Assembly (NCBI RefSeq): GCF_001519055.1
Contig: NZ_KQ954287.1
Span: 124,001-188,000 of the forward strand
Source: Novosphingobium sp. Fuku2-ISO-50
Lineage (GTDB): Bacteria; Pseudomonadota; Alphaproteobacteria; Sphingomonadales; Sphingomonadaceae
Reading direction: 5' to 3'
DNA length: 64,000 nt
Made by a program: the position numbers and the translations under genes. The notes under the pieces were generated by a model that worked only from the letters and a program-made list of their open reading frames with translations, did not search any database and was not told where the DNA came from. Positions 35,781 to 46,129 of the stretch are shown piece after piece (position 1 is the first letter of the stretch; each line of letters starts with the position of its first letter).

Positions 35781-36700
35781 CTATGATCGCTGCGGCCGAA
35801 GTCTGGCCGCGCATCATCCTGCCCCATCTCGATGATCGAGCGGCGGATCGCGCGGGTGCGGGTGAAATGATCGAACAGCGTATCGCCGTCGCCGTCGCGA
35901 ATCGCGGTCTCAAGCTCGGCAAGGTCGCGATTGAACCGGCCCAGCATGGCAAGCACCGCGTCGCGATTGGTCAGGAACACGTCGCGCCACATCGTCGGGT
36001 CCGACGCGGCAATGCGGGTAAAGTCGCGGAAACCCCCGGCGGAATACTTGATCACTTCGCTTTGCGTCACGCGTTCGAGGTCCGACGCCGTGCCGACAAT
36101 CGTATAGGCAATCAGGTGCGGCAAATGACTGGTGACCGCGAGCACCAGATCATGGTGTTCCGCGTCCATGGTTTCGACGCGCGCGCCAAGCGCTTCCCAC
36201 AGCGCGACGAGCCGCGCCAGATCGGCCTGATCGACATCGGCAGGCGGCGTCAGGATGCACCAGCGGTTGCGAAACAGCGTGGAAAATCCGGCATCCGGCC
36301 CGCTCTGTTCGGTCCCGGCGACCGGGTGTGCGGGAATGATCCGGTGCCCCGGCAAAGCGGCGGCCAGCGCGGCGGCAACGCCCGCCTTGCTCGATCCGAC
36401 ATCGCTGATCACGACACCAGCACCAAGCCCCGGCGCCATGGCGCGTGCGGCCTCGCCCATGGCGCCCACCGGCACGCACAGCACGACCAGATCGGCGCCC
36501 TCGACCGTTTCGGCCGGGCTGTCGGCAATGACATCGGCCAGCGCGATGTCGCGCGCGCGCAGGCGCACCGCCGGATCGGCATCATACCCCGAAATGCGGA
36601 TCGCCGGCAAAGCGGCGCGCACCGCACGCGCCAGCGAACTGCCGAGCAAGCCGAGCCCGATCACCGCAACATGGCGAAACGGCAGGTCTTGCGCGCTCAC
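35768..36700 (-). CDS. tyrC: Prephenate/arogenate (cyclohexadienyl) dehydrogenase
   Basis: Oxidative decarboxylation of prephenate or arogenate in tyrosine synthesis. The 310 residues begin with the Rossmann motif [12 protein letters not shown], then [11 protein letters not shown], the substrate region [13 protein letters not shown], and [18 protein letters not shown] at 36700 overlaps the stop of hisC as GTGA; a longer frame is internal to hisC. The pairing of an imidazole-acetol-phosphate aminotransferase with a TyrC-type dehydrogenase suggests that the aminotransferase also serves aromatic amino acids. Confidence 0.92.
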   Translation of the reverse strand: MSAQDLPFRHVAVIGLGLLGSSLARAVRAALPAIRISGYDADPAVRLRARDIALADVIADSPAETVEGADLVVLCVPVGAMGEAARAMAPGLGAGVVISDVGSSKAGVAAALAAALPGHRIIPAHPVAGTEQSGPDAGFSTLFRNRWCILTPPADVDQADLARLVALWEALGARVETMDAEHHDLVLAVTSHLPHLIAYTIVGTASDLERVTQSEVIKYSAGGFRDFTRIAASDPTMWRDVFLTNRDAVLAMLGRFNRDLAELETAIRDGDGDTLFDHFTRTRAIRRSIIEMGQDDARPDFGRSDHSGAK

Positions 36701-37821
36701 GCCGCCCGGCCCGCCATCTGCGCCAGCGCGGCGGTGATCGCGTCCATCTGCTCGGCCGTGCCGATGGTCACGCGCAGACATTGCGGCAGCCCCTGCCCCG
36801 GCAACCACCGCGTGATATACCCGTGCTCCATCAGGCCGAGATAGGCCGCTTCGGCTGTCAACGCGCCGGAAAATTCGATCAGCACGAAATTGGCCTCGGT
36901 CGGCAGCGGACGCAGCCCGTGATTGCCGAGCGCCGTCAGGCTGGCGACAAAGCGCGCCCGTTCGCGCCGGTTGTGATCGCGCGAGCGCGCCACGAAATCC
37001 TGATCGCCCAGCGCCGCCAGCGCCGTTGCCTGCGCCGACAGCGACAGATTGAACGGCCCGCGAATGCGATTGAGCATGTCGACCAGCGCGGCATCACCGG
37101 TTGCCCAGCCGACGCGTTCGCCCGCCAGCCCATAGATCTTCGAAAAGGTGCGCGTGACCAGCACATTGCGCGCCGCCGAAGCGAGCACGAAGGCGCCGTC
37201 GTCATCGGCGGCATCGACATATTCGGCATAGGCCTGATCGATCACCAGCAGGATGTCGGGCCGCAGCCCCGCATGCAGCCGGGCAATCTCTTCGCGCCCG
37301 ATATAGCTGCCGGTCGGGTTGTTGGGATTGGCAAGAAACACCACCCGCGTCGCGGGCGTCACCGCCGCCAGCAAGGCATCGACATCGGTGCCATAGTCGC
37401 GGTCGGGCGCGATCACCGGGGCCGCGCCGCAGCGCCGCGCCGCAATGTCATAGACCGAAAAGCCATAGCGCACGAACAGCACTTCGTCGCCCGGCCCGGC
37501 AAAGGCCTGCGCGGCAAGGTTGAGCAATTCGTCCGAGCCGGTGCCCATGACGATGTGCGAAGGGGCTATGCCGTGCAGCTTTCCCAGCGCTTCGCGCAAG
37601 GCGACGCTGTCGGGATCGGGATAGCGCGACTGCGCCCCTGCATGATGACGCGCCGCCTCTGCCGCGGGGCTCGTCCCGAGCGGATTTTCATTGGCCGACA
37701 GCTTGATCAGCGTGCGCCCGTCGGTCCCGGTCGATTTGCCCGGTACATAAGCATGGATCGCCGCGATCCATTCCTTGGGGCGCGGACGATCGGATGGCGG
37801 GGTCGATTGAAGCTCGGTCAT
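36697..37821 (-). CDS. hisC: Histidinol-phosphate aminotransferase HisC
   Basis: A 374-residue PLP enzyme that makes histidinol phosphate and commonly also transaminates aromatic keto acids. The PLP Lys is in [17 protein letters not shown] (about residue 225), with [15 protein letters not shown] at the N terminus and [10 protein letters not shown] in the middle, all standard for HisC. It overlaps the dehydrogenase gene by GTGA. The rest of the his operon is not nearby. Confidence 0.94.
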   Translation of the reverse strand: MTELQSTPPSDRPRPKEWIAAIHAYVPGKSTGTDGRTLIKLSANENPLGTSPAAEAARHHAGAQSRYPDPDSVALREALGKLHGIAPSHIVMGTGSDELLNLAAQAFAGPGDEVLFVRYGFSVYDIAARRCGAAPVIAPDRDYGTDVDALLAAVTPATRVVFLANPNNPTGSYIGREEIARLHAGLRPDILLVIDQAYAEYVDAADDDGAFVLASAARNVLVTRTFSKIYGLAGERVGWATGDAALVDMLNRIRGPFNLSLSAQATALAALGDQDFVARSRDHNRRERARFVASLTALGNHGLRPLPTEANFVLIEFSGALTAEAAYLGLMEHGYITRWLPGQGLPQCLRVTIGTAEQMDAITAALAQMAGRAA

Positions 37822-37875
37822 GGCGCGCGGCCTTAACCGGGATCGGCGTCCAAGGAAACCGGCGAAAACGAGTCA

Positions 37876-37909
37876 CGAAAAATGGGCCGGAAGACGTGTC
37901 TTCCGGCCC
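37876..37909 (-). terminator. Rho-independent terminator facing leftward, downstream of amtB
   Basis: A perfect 11-bp stem GGGCCGGAAGA/TCTTCCGGCCC (37884-37894, 37899-37909) with a four-base loop. On the minus strand it is followed by CATTTTTC, the T-run of a classical terminator. It should end the glnK-amtB transcript about 95 bases after the amtB stop. Confidence 0.8.
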
Positions 37910-37938
37910 CAAGGTTGTTCGCAGGAGGAACAAGGTCT

Positions 37939-37986
37939 GGCGGGGTGGAGGGGGTGGGGAGAGGAACACCCCGCACCCACCCCGCC
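37939..37986. repeat. G-rich palindrome between amtB and hisC
   Basis: Arms GGCGGGGTGG (37939-37948) and CCACCCCGCC (37977-37986) are perfect. Between them the plus strand has further G tracts (GGGGG, GGGG, GG) and the complement on the right, so the stem may extend. The plus strand could alternatively form a G-quadruplex. It lies immediately after the amtB stop, before the terminator. Confidence 0.5.
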
Positions 37987-38000
37987 AAGCTGGCAAAGCT

Positions 38001-39431
38001 TCAATAGTTGTAGGCGCGCTCGCCGTGTTCGGTGATGTCGAGCCCTTCGCGTTCGGCTTCTTCGGCGGGGCGCAGGCCCAGCGTCTTGTCGATCACGAAA
38101 AAGAGGATTGCGGAAACCACGCCCGACCAGACCAGCGTGATCGCGACTGCTTCGAACTGCACGGTCAACTGCGCCAGAGTGCTGTAGCCCGTCGCCACGA
38201 CCGACGGGAACTTGGTGTAATCGGTCACACCCTGTCCGCCGAGGGCCGGATTGGCGAGCACCGCCGTGGCGAGCGCCCCGGTGATCCCGCCGACGCAGTG
38301 AACGCCGAACACGTCGAGCGTATCGTCATACTTGAACTTGTTCTTCACCGTGGTGACGAAGAAAAAGCAGATCGGCGAAACGATCAGGCCCAGCACCAGC
38401 GAGGTCATCGGCGCGGCATAGCCCGAAGCCGGGGTCACCGCGACAAGGCCGGCAACCGCCCCCGACGCCGCACCGAGCATCGACGGTCGATTGTGGACGA
38501 CTTGTTCGACCACCGCCCAGCTGACCGCTGCAGCGCACGTGGCGAGCATGGTGTTGACGAACGCGACCAGAGTCACGCCATTGGCTTCGAGGTTGGACCC
38601 GGCGTTGAAGCCGAACCAGCCCACCCACAACAGCGAAGCGCCGATCATCGTCATCGTCAGCGAGTGCGGCGGGGTGTTTTCCCGGCCAAACCCGACTCGC
38701 TTGCCGATCATCAGGCAGCCGACCATCCCGGCGATCCCGGCGTTGATGTGAACGACGGTGCCGCCGGCAAAGTCAAGCGCGCCCCAATGGTTGAGCAGGC
38801 CGGCTTCATTGGGCGTATCGGCCAGAAAGTCGGGGCCCGCCCAGTACCACACCATGTGCGCCACGGGATAATAGACCAGGATCGACCAGAGCACGACAAA
38901 CACCATCAGCGGCGTGAACTTGATGCGTTCGGCAAACGAACCGACGATCAGCGCCGGGGTGATCATCGCAAACGTCATCTGAAAGACGAAATAGGCGAGT
39001 TCGGGGATATAGACGTTGTTCGAGAACGTCGCCGCGCTCGACGATCCGGTAATACCGATCATCAACGCCTTGGAAAAGCCGCCGATAAACGGCGTCAGGC
39101 CCGGCGTCGGGCCGGTGGTAAAGGCCATCGAATAGCCGATGGTGGCCCACAACAGGCCGCCGACCGCCACGATCATGAAAACCTGCATCAGCACGCTGAG
39201 CATGTTCTTGGTGCGCACCAGACCGCCGTAAAACAGCGCGAGGCCCGGAACGCTCATCATCAGGACAAGCACCGAGGATACCATCATCCAGGTGGTATCG
39301 CCCTTGTTGGTCATGGCCACCTGCTGGGCAGCAGTCGGCGCCTTTATCATCGCGGCTTGCGCGAAAGCAGTCGATGCGGTTGCGAGCGCGAGCCCCGTCC
39401 CCACAACGCCACTGATCATCTTGCGGATCAT
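38001..39431 (-). CDS. amtB: Ammonium transporter AmtB
   Basis: A 476-residue inner-membrane ammonium channel. A cleavable signal peptide (IRKMISGVVGTGLALA, cleavage near AFAQA) is followed by eleven helices. The pore residues are visible: ALFYGGLVRTKNMLSV, the twin-His region (LDFAGGTVVHINAGIAGMVG with the first His; NTMLATCAAAVSW; the DVFGVHCVGGITGAL second His). ATG 39431 is chosen because AAGGGA is six bases upstream; longer starts at 39446 and 39473 exist. It is 38 bases downstream of glnK. Confidence 0.95.
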   Translation of the reverse strand: MIRKMISGVVGTGLALATASTAFAQAAMIKAPTAAQQVAMTNKGDTTWMMVSSVLVLMMSVPGLALFYGGLVRTKNMLSVLMQVFMIVAVGGLLWATIGYSMAFTTGPTPGLTPFIGGFSKALMIGITGSSSAATFSNNVYIPELAYFVFQMTFAMITPALIVGSFAERIKFTPLMVFVVLWSILVYYPVAHMVWYWAGPDFLADTPNEAGLLNHWGALDFAGGTVVHINAGIAGMVGCLMIGKRVGFGRENTPPHSLTMTMIGASLLWVGWFGFNAGSNLEANGVTLVAFVNTMLATCAAAVSWAVVEQVVHNRPSMLGAASGAVAGLVAVTPASGYAAPMTSLVLGLIVSPICFFFVTTVKNKFKYDDTLDVFGVHCVGGITGALATAVLANPALGGQGVTDYTKFPSVVATGYSTLAQLTVQFEAVAITLVWSGVVSAILFFVIDKTLGLRPAEEAEREGLDITEHGERAYNY

Positions 39432-39469
39432 ATGGTTTCCCTTCATGTCGGTCGTCTCCGCACCGTGTT

Positions 39470-39808
<339 letters not shown>

Positions 39809-39867
39809 TCATACCCCCTCGAAAGGCTCCGACAGAAGCAAGATCGCCGGATACCACGAGAGAGCAA

Positions 39868-39883
39868 TGCAAGGGGCGTGCCA
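39868..39883 (-). promoter_or_regulatory. Sigma-54 (RpoN) promoter of glnK-amtB
   Basis: On the minus strand the sequence is TGGCACGCCCCTTGCA, which matches the -24/-12 consensus TGGCAC-N5-TTGCA with both invariant GG and GC doublets at the right spacing. It ends 60 bases upstream of the glnK ATG. A NtrC-activated promoter is expected for glnK-amtB. I did not find a convincing NtrC enhancer dyad. Confidence 0.85.
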
Positions 39884-39970
39884 CATCAGGAATGACCCGG
39901 ATCGGCTGATTTTGCGGAATGAAAGACGTGTCCGGCGACGCCAGCGCGCCCGATTCCCGGGCAGCCCCGA

Positions 39971-39997
39971 CGCCGTGCCTAAATTTCAGGCACGGCG
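39971..39997 (-). terminator. Hairpin downstream of the alpha/beta hydrolase gene
   Basis: A perfect 10-bp stem CGCCGTGCCT/AGGCACGGCG with a 7-base loop AAATTTC, 14 bases after the hydrolase stop on the minus strand. No T run follows, so termination may be Rho-assisted. It would insulate glnK-amtB. Confidence 0.55.
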
Positions 39998-40010
39998 CTC
40001 ACCCTGGATC

Positions 40011-40880
40011 TTACAGAAAATCCTTCAGCGTCGCGATGAAGCGGTCGAACTGGTCGTGGTGAAGCCAATGGCCGGCGTTGGCGAATTCGATCGCTTTGGC
40101 ATTGCGGAAATGGCGGATGCGTCCGTCGCGTTCGGGATTGCCCGCCCACGAATCCGCGCCGTTGAGCAGCAAAGTGGGGCAGGTGATCGCCTCCCACAGC
40201 TCGTGCTTGCGCTCGGTCGAGATGTCATAGGGATGATCGATGTGGACGTAGGGATCGAATTTCCAGGTAAACGTGCCGTCCTCGTTGCGATTGATCCCGT
40301 GGATCGTGAGGTGTTTGGCCTGTTCGTCGGTCAGATAGGGGTTTTCCGCCTTCATGCGCGCATAGGCATCGCCCAGCGTGGCATAGCGGCGCGGCAGGCG
40401 GCCCGCCGCCTTGCGCTTTTCGGCGATATAGTCGCGCACGCGCCGGGCAAAGGGCACGTCCTTCATGCGCATTTCCCATTCGGGGGTGGGAAAGATCCCT
40501 TCGATCGCCACCAGTTTGCGCACGTCTTCGGGAAACAGCCCGGCATAGCGCAGCGACACATTGCCGCCCCACGAATGCGACACGATCGTCACCGGCGCGA
40601 GGCCGAGCTGATGAACCAGCTGCGCCAGGTCATAGACCATGTCCATCGTGCGGTAATTGCCGTCAGAGGCCCATTCGCTGTCGCCATGGCCGCGATGGTC
40701 GAGCGCGATGACATGCCAATCCTCGCGCAGCGCCTCGGCAGTCCAGTCCCAGCTGCGGCAATGATCGCGCCCGCCGTGGATCAGCAACAGCGGCGGCTTG
40801 TCCGCATTGCCCCAGTCGACATAGTGGAGCCGCAGGCGTTGCGACGTGAATGTGTTCGAGGTCGGTCCAAGCAGGTTCAT
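40011..40880 (-). CDS. Alpha/beta-hydrolase
   Basis: A 289-residue hydrolase. The oxyanion-hole strand is LLIHGGRDHCRSW, the nucleophile elbow VSHSWGGNVSLR (Ser in SHSWGG), the acid is in NGADSW or near it, and the catalytic His is in ANAGHWLHHDQ. The fold is that of epoxide-hydrolase/lactonase-type enzymes; the substrate cannot be told. It is encoded alone between prfC and glnK. Confidence 0.85.
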   Translation of the reverse strand: MNLLGPTSNTFTSQRLRLHYVDWGNADKPPLLLIHGGRDHCRSWDWTAEALREDWHVIALDHRGHGDSEWASDGNYRTMDMVYDLAQLVHQLGLAPVTIVSHSWGGNVSLRYAGLFPEDVRKLVAIEGIFPTPEWEMRMKDVPFARRVRDYIAEKRKAAGRLPRRYATLGDAYARMKAENPYLTDEQAKHLTIHGINRNEDGTFTWKFDPYVHIDHPYDISTERKHELWEAITCPTLLLNGADSWAGNPERDGRIRHFRNAKAIEFANAGHWLHHDQFDRFIATLKDFL

Positions 40881-40940
40881 GCGCCCTACCTGCCGCGCGC
40901 AGCCGCCTCTGGCAAGCCTCGCCTGCCCTGTCTCTCCCTG

Positions 40941-42467
40941 CTATCTCTCCTTCGTAGCCGAAAAGGTCAGCTCGGGATTGCGTTCCTGCTGATAGCCGAC
41001 ATCCCAGGCCGAGCGGGCCATGAACACGGCATCGCCGTCGCGGTCGCGCGCCAGATTCGACTTGTTGAAATCGGTAAAGCCCTTCAGCGCGGCATCGCTG
41101 CCCTTGAGCCAGCGCGCGGTGTCGAAAGGCGATGCTTCGAGCACGGCTTCGACCTTGTATTCCGCCTCAAGCCGCGAAATCAGCACGTCGAGCTGCAATT
41201 GCCCGACCACGCCGACAATCCACTGTGCGCCGATTTCGGGATAGAAGACCTGGATCACGCCTTCTTCGGACAAGTCGTCGAGCGCCTTGCGCAACTGCTT
41301 GGTCTTGGTCGGGTCTTTCAGAACAACGCGGCGCAGGATTTCCGGCGCGAAGTTGGGCAGGCCGGTAAAGCGCACATCGTTGCGTTCCGACAAAGTATCG
41401 CCGACGCGCAAAGTGCCGTGGTTGGGAATGCCGATGATGTCGCCCGCCTCGGCGGTGTCGGCGATTTCGCGGTCCTGGGCAAAGAACAGGATCGGCGAAT
41501 GGACCGCGATCGGCTTGCCCAGCCCCGACGGGATCAGCTTCATGCCGCGCCGGAATGTGCCCGACACCAGCCGCATGAAGGCGATGCGGTCGCGGTGTTG
41601 CGGGTCCATGTTGGCCTGGACCTTGAACACGAAGCCGGTGACATCGGCGCGGTCGGGATCGATCATGCCGACATCCGACGATTGCGGGCGCGGCGGCGGC
41701 GCAAAGCGGGCGATCGCGTCGATCAGCTCGGCCACGCCGAAATTCTTGAGCGCCGACCCGAAATAGACCGGCGTCAGGTCGCCATGGCGATAGGCTTCGA
41801 TATCGAACGCGGGATAGCCCACTTCGGCCAGCTCGATTTCCTCGGCAATCGCGGCGGGAATGTTCGCCCCTTCTGCGGGATCGCGGCGCCCCAGAAATTC
41901 GCGCGAATCGCCTTCGGGCCGCGCGATCGTGCGCGTAGCGAGGTCCATCACGCCTTCGAAAAGGCCGCCCATGCCGATCGGCCAGGACATCGGCACGACA
42001 TCGAGCGCCAGGGCATCGGCCACTTCGTCCAATGTTTCGAATACGCTGCGCCCTTCACGGTCGACCTTGTTGACGAACGTGATGATCGGCACCGAGCGCA
42101 TGCGGCACACTTCGAACAGCTTGCGCGTCTGCGGCTCGATGCCTTTGGCCGCGTCGATCACCATGATCGCCGAATCGACCGCGGTCAGCGTGCGATAGGT
42201 GTCTTCGGAAAAGTCTTCGTGGCCCGGCGTGTCGAGCAAGTTGAAGACGATGCCGTCTTTCTGGAATGTCATGACCGAGCTGGTCACCGAAATCCCGCGC
42301 TGTTGCTCGATTTTCATCCAGTCGGACCGCGCGCGCCGCGCCTGGCCCCGCGCCTTGACCTCTCCGGCAAGGTGAATCGCCCCGCCTTGCAGCAGCAGCT
42401 TTTCGGTGAGCGTGGTCTTCCCGGCGTCGGGATGCGAAATGATGGCAAAGGTACGGCGATTGGACAT
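40941..42467 (-). CDS. prfC: Peptide chain release factor 3 (RF3)
   Basis: A 508-residue GTPase that recycles RF1/RF2 from the ribosome. G1 motif SHPDAGKTTLTE, the switch region QRGISVTSSVMTF, G3 DTPGHEDFSEDTYR, G4 NKVD and the following G5 are all in place, and the C-terminal RF3 domain includes QIELDVLISRLE-like QLQLDVLISRLEAEY. ATG 42467 gives the family start MSNRRTFAIISHP; a TTG six bases upstream is possible. Confidence 0.96.
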   Translation of the reverse strand: MSNRRTFAIISHPDAGKTTLTEKLLLQGGAIHLAGEVKARGQARRARSDWMKIEQQRGISVTSSVMTFQKDGIVFNLLDTPGHEDFSEDTYRTLTAVDSAIMVIDAAKGIEPQTRKLFEVCRMRSVPIITFVNKVDREGRSVFETLDEVADALALDVVPMSWPIGMGGLFEGVMDLATRTIARPEGDSREFLGRRDPAEGANIPAAIAEEIELAEVGYPAFDIEAYRHGDLTPVYFGSALKNFGVAELIDAIARFAPPPRPQSSDVGMIDPDRADVTGFVFKVQANMDPQHRDRIAFMRLVSGTFRRGMKLIPSGLGKPIAVHSPILFFAQDREIADTAEAGDIIGIPNHGTLRVGDTLSERNDVRFTGLPNFAPEILRRVVLKDPTKTKQLRKALDDLSEEGVIQVFYPEIGAQWIVGVVGQLQLDVLISRLEAEYKVEAVLEASPFDTARWLKGSDAALKGFTDFNKSNLARDRDGDAVFMARSAWDVGYQQERNPELTFSATKER

Positions 42468-42513
42468 GACCAACGCCCCTAGAGCATCGCGCGAAAAAGT
42501 GGGAACCGGTTTT

Positions 42514-42849
42514 TTAGTTTGCGGCGAGACAGGATTGCAGTGCGCTGCTCTGGCCGCTGCTCAAGGCGCGGCCCCCGGCGGTGAACAGCCCGATCCGGCG
42601 TTCGTGCCCGTTGTCGGCGACGGCAACGCGCAAGCCAAAGGCGCTCGCCCGCATGACGTGGGTATCGCCCTGCCATGCGCCAAGGCCAAGACCCGAAGCC
42701 AGACAATCGCGCAAGGTCTCGCTCGAAACTTTGCTGGTCGCGCGCACCACCAGCCTCTCGCCGCCGCGCGACACCACTGTGGCCACCCCCGCCACCGCGA
42801 CGAGGATCAGCAGCAACGCGGCAAAGACACCATACCGCCGCACGATCAC
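42514..42849 (-). CDS. Small membrane-anchored hypothetical protein
   Basis: A 111-residue protein with an N-terminal basic residue pair and one helix (YGVFAALLLILVAVAGVATVV, about residues 6-26), then a soluble domain of about 85 residues with two Cys (about 48 and the C-terminal CLAAN). No family recognised. GTG at 42849 overlaps the stop of the epimerase-family gene as GTGA, supporting translation. It is the last gene of the pheST-epimerase run. Confidence 0.65.
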   Translation of the reverse strand: MIVRRYGVFAALLLILVAVAGVATVVSRGGERLVVRATSKVSSETLRDCLASGLGLGAWQGDTHVMRASAFGLRVAVADNGHERRIGLFTAGGRALSSGQSSALQSCLAAN

Positions 42850-43730
42850 GCGGCATTGACCGTGATCGAAAGGCGGAACGAGCGTGCTTCGCCCGGCCCA
42901 AGGATGACAAGGCCCGGCTTGACGGTAAATTCGCCGTCGAAACCCTGCGGATCGGCATGCCCCTGCCAGGGCTCGATGCAGATATAGCGCGCGCCCGGCA
43001 CCTGCCACAGCCCGAGCATCGGCGTATCGGGAAAGGCGAGATCGAGCGAGGCGCCGCCCGGCGCGCCATAGCGCAGCGCGCGGCTGTGCAGCTCTGTCCA
43101 GATCAGCGCGTCGGCGCGAAACAGCACTGCGTCGAGCGGCAGGTCGCGGCCCTTGACCGGGCTCGGCTCCGCTTCGGGCAAGAGCAGCCCGGTGTCGCGC
43201 GCAACCCGGCGCACCGGCTGCGGCTCGGGCTCGGCAAACGTCAGACTATACGCGCTTTTGTCCGCATTGCCGGGCAGCGGCCAGGCAAAGGCGGGGTGAT
43301 AGCCAAAGCTGAACGGCAAAGCCCCCTCGCCGGAATTGGTCACTTCGGCCACGATATCGAGCCGCCGGCCGTCAAGGCGAAAGACCATGTCGAGCTGAAA
43401 GGCGAACGGATAGACCTCGCGCGTGGCTGCGCTGTCGCAGAGGCGAAAGCGGGCATGATCCGCCCCCTGTTCGACCAGCGAAAAGCGCGTGCGCCGGGCA
43501 AAGCCGTGACGCGGGAGGCCATAATCGCGACCATCGACCACCAGCCGGTCCTGCGCCAAGGAGCCGACCACCGGAAACAGGATTGGCGCATGGCCGCTCC
43601 AGAACGCCGGGTCGGCATCGGTCATATATTCGGCGCCCGCCGCGTCGGTCAGCGACCACAGCTCCGCGCCGACCGGATTGATCCGCGCCGACAGCGCATC
43701 GGACGCAATCGCGATCGGCGCATCGGCCAT
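42846..43730 (-). CDS. Aldose 1-epimerase family protein (LacX-like)
   Basis: A 294-residue beta-sandwich of the galactose-mutarotase-like superfamily. Recognisable marks are INPVGAELWSLTD, LFPVVGSL (usually FPICG), LPRHGFAR (His), SFGYHPAFAWPL (His) and the Glu-containing YICIEPWQGHADPQG. The LacX/YeaD branch lacks a well-defined substrate. Its ATG overlaps the pheT stop by one base (TAATG). Confidence 0.85.
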   Translation of the reverse strand: MADAPIAIASDALSARINPVGAELWSLTDAAGAEYMTDADPAFWSGHAPILFPVVGSLAQDRLVVDGRDYGLPRHGFARRTRFSLVEQGADHARFRLCDSAATREVYPFAFQLDMVFRLDGRRLDIVAEVTNSGEGALPFSFGYHPAFAWPLPGNADKSAYSLTFAEPEPQPVRRVARDTGLLLPEAEPSPVKGRDLPLDAVLFRADALIWTELHSRALRYGAPGGASLDLAFPDTPMLGLWQVPGARYICIEPWQGHADPQGFDGEFTVKPGLVILGPGEARSFRLSITVNAA

Positions 43731-46129
43731 TATCCGCGCAGGCTGCCCCCGAGCTTGGCGACAGATGCCACGATGCGATCGGCAATCGCTTTCAACGCGG
43801 CTTCGTCATAGCTCTTGTCGACCGGCTGCAAGGTCACTTCGACCGCCAGACTGCGCTGCCCTTCGGGCACGCCCTGCCCCCGGAAATCGTCGAACACGCG
43901 CACCGCGACGATATTGGCCTTGTCCGCCCCGCGCACCGCGCGCACGATGTCGCCCGCCGGTCGGTCAAGCCCGACGAGGAAGGCGAAATCGCGCGTCACC
44001 GCCTGCAACGCGGGCGGCGCATAAGCGGCGCGGGCAAATCCGGCGGCGGACTTTTTGGCGGGCAGACGGTCGAGGAACAGTTCGACCACCGCGACCGGCG
44101 CGGACAAGTCAAACGCCTTGAGCGTCGCGGGGTGAAGCATGCCGAACCGCGCGAGCACGGTCTTGGGCCCCAGCCGCAAAGTCGCCGACTGGCCGGGGTG
44201 AAATTGCGCCCCCGCCTCGCCCATGACCATCAGGTTGTCCACTGGCGCGCCCGCTTCGGCGAGCAGCGCAAGCGCCTCGGCCTTGGCATCGAAGGCATCG
44301 AACGGCACCGCCTTGCCCTGGGCCCAGCCGCGCGGGGCTCGTTCGCCGGCGAGCACGATCGCCAGACTCGGCGCCTCGGCGCTCGCCCCGCCCGCGCCGC
44401 GCAGATAGCGGCGCCCGATCTCGAACAGGCGCACGCTCGCCGCGCCGCGATCGCAATTGCGCCGCGCCGCCGTCAGCAGGCCGGGCAACAGCGAGGGCCG
44501 CATGACTTTCAGATCTTCGGAAATCGGATTGGCCAGACTCCACAGCGCCTGATCGGGCTCAGCAAAATGCGCCGCTTCGGCTTCGGGCAGGAACGACCAG
44601 GTTACCGCCTCGTTGCTCCCGCGCGCCGCCGCCGCGCGCCGCAAGCGCCGTTCGAGCGCCTGCGCCGGGGTTGCGGTCGGCTTGGCCACCCCAGCCGCGC
44701 GCGGCAAGGGCGTGGAGGGCACGGCATCGAGCCCGTGAACCCGAATCACTTCCTCGACGATGTCCGCTGCGCCATCGATGTCGGGTCGCCAGCCGGGCAC
44801 GGCCACGCGCCACAGCCCTTCGCCCGTCACGCCAAAGCCCAGCGCGCCAAGGATACGGCGCTGTTCGGCCTGCGGCAGATCGACTCCGCCCAGACGCCCG
44901 GCCAGCGCGGGATCGTAGGCCACCAGCTTGTCGGCCGCAGGCGGGTGCCCCGCGCGCACGACATGGCTCGGCTCGCCGCCGCAGATATCGAGGATCAGCG
45001 CGGTCAAAAGGTCGAGCCCGGTATCGAGAAAGCCCGGATCGACCCCGCGTTCAAAACGGCTGCGCGCATCGGAAGTCAGCGCCAGCGCCTGCCCGGTGCG
45101 GGCAATCGCGGCGGGATCGAAATAGGCCACTTCGAGCAGAACATCGGTGGTCGTCTCGGTGCAGCCTGAATGTTCGCCGCCCATGATCCCGGCGACATCG
45201 TGAACCCCGGCATCGTCGGCGATCACCGTCATCGACGGATCGAGCGTATATTCGCGCCCGTTGAGCGCCAGCACGGTTTCGCCCGCGCGCGCCTTGCGCG
45301 CAACGACCGCGCCGGTCAGCGTGCTCAGGTCATAGGCGTGCGCCGGACGACCAAACCCGAGCATGACAAAGTTGGTGATATCGACCAGCGCCGAAATCGG
45401 ACGCTGCCCGGCGCCTTTGAGCGCGTCCTGCAGCCATTGCGGGCTCGGCCCGTTGCGCAAGGCTCGAATGACCCGCCCATGGAAGGCGGGGCACCCTTGC
45501 GGGTCGTCGGTGCGGATTTCGATCGGGCAGGGAAAGCCGCCTTCGACCGGCTCGACCGCGATCGGCTGCAACGTGCCGACCCCGGCGGCGGCGAGATCGC
45601 GGGCAATGCCGTAGACCCCCATGCAATCGGGGCGGTTGGGCGTGATCGCCACGTCAAACACCGGGTCCGATCCGATATAATCGGCAAAGCTCCGGCCGAT
45701 CGGCGCCTCGGCGGGCAGCTCGATGATGCCGTCGTGTTCTTCGCCAAGCCCCAGCTCGCGCGTCGAACACATCATGCCGTTGGATTCGACGCCGCGAATC
45801 GCGCTCTTGCGCAATTCCATGCCGTTGGCCGGAACCACCGCGCCGGGCAGGCCGAGCACGCCGATCAGGCCCGCGCGGGCATTGGGGGCGCCACAGACCA
45901 CCTGCAACGGTTGGCCATCGCCAAGGTCCACCGACAGCACTTGCAGCTTGTCCGCCTGCGGATGGCGCTCTGCCGTCAGCACGCGGGCAATGCGAAACGC
46001 CGACAGCGCCGCCGCCGCATCGCTGACGCTTTCGATTTCAAGCCCGAGTGAAGTCAGCGCGCGGGCGATCGTGGCCGCATCGGCGGTGGTATCGAGATAG
46101 CGGCGAAGCCAGGACAGGGCGAACTTCAT
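43730..46129 (-). CDS. pheT: Phenylalanyl-tRNA synthetase beta subunit
   Basis: A 799-residue subunit. An N-terminal tRNA-binding OB domain (about 40-150), the B3/B4 editing domain (about 205-390), B5 domain (about 400-470), the aminoacylation-like core, and a C-terminal ferredoxin-like anticodon domain (about 700-799) appear in order. The protein pairs with PheS as a heterotetramer. ATG overlaps the pheS stop as ATGA. Confidence 0.97.
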   Translation of the reverse strand: MKFALSWLRRYLDTTADAATIARALTSLGLEIESVSDAAAALSAFRIARVLTAERHPQADKLQVLSVDLGDGQPLQVVCGAPNARAGLIGVLGLPGAVVPANGMELRKSAIRGVESNGMMCSTRELGLGEEHDGIIELPAEAPIGRSFADYIGSDPVFDVAITPNRPDCMGVYGIARDLAAAGVGTLQPIAVEPVEGGFPCPIEIRTDDPQGCPAFHGRVIRALRNGPSPQWLQDALKGAGQRPISALVDITNFVMLGFGRPAHAYDLSTLTGAVVARKARAGETVLALNGREYTLDPSMTVIADDAGVHDVAGIMGGEHSGCTETTTDVLLEVAYFDPAAIARTGQALALTSDARSRFERGVDPGFLDTGLDLLTALILDICGGEPSHVVRAGHPPAADKLVAYDPALAGRLGGVDLPQAEQRRILGALGFGVTGEGLWRVAVPGWRPDIDGAADIVEEVIRVHGLDAVPSTPLPRAAGVAKPTATPAQALERRLRRAAAARGSNEAVTWSFLPEAEAAHFAEPDQALWSLANPISEDLKVMRPSLLPGLLTAARRNCDRGAASVRLFEIGRRYLRGAGGASAEAPSLAIVLAGERAPRGWAQGKAVPFDAFDAKAEALALLAEAGAPVDNLMVMGEAGAQFHPGQSATLRLGPKTVLARFGMLHPATLKAFDLSAPVAVVELFLDRLPAKKSAAGFARAAYAPPALQAVTRDFAFLVGLDRPAGDIVRAVRGADKANIVAVRVFDDFRGQGVPEGQRSLAVEVTLQPVDKSYDEAALKAIADRIVASVAKLGGSLRG

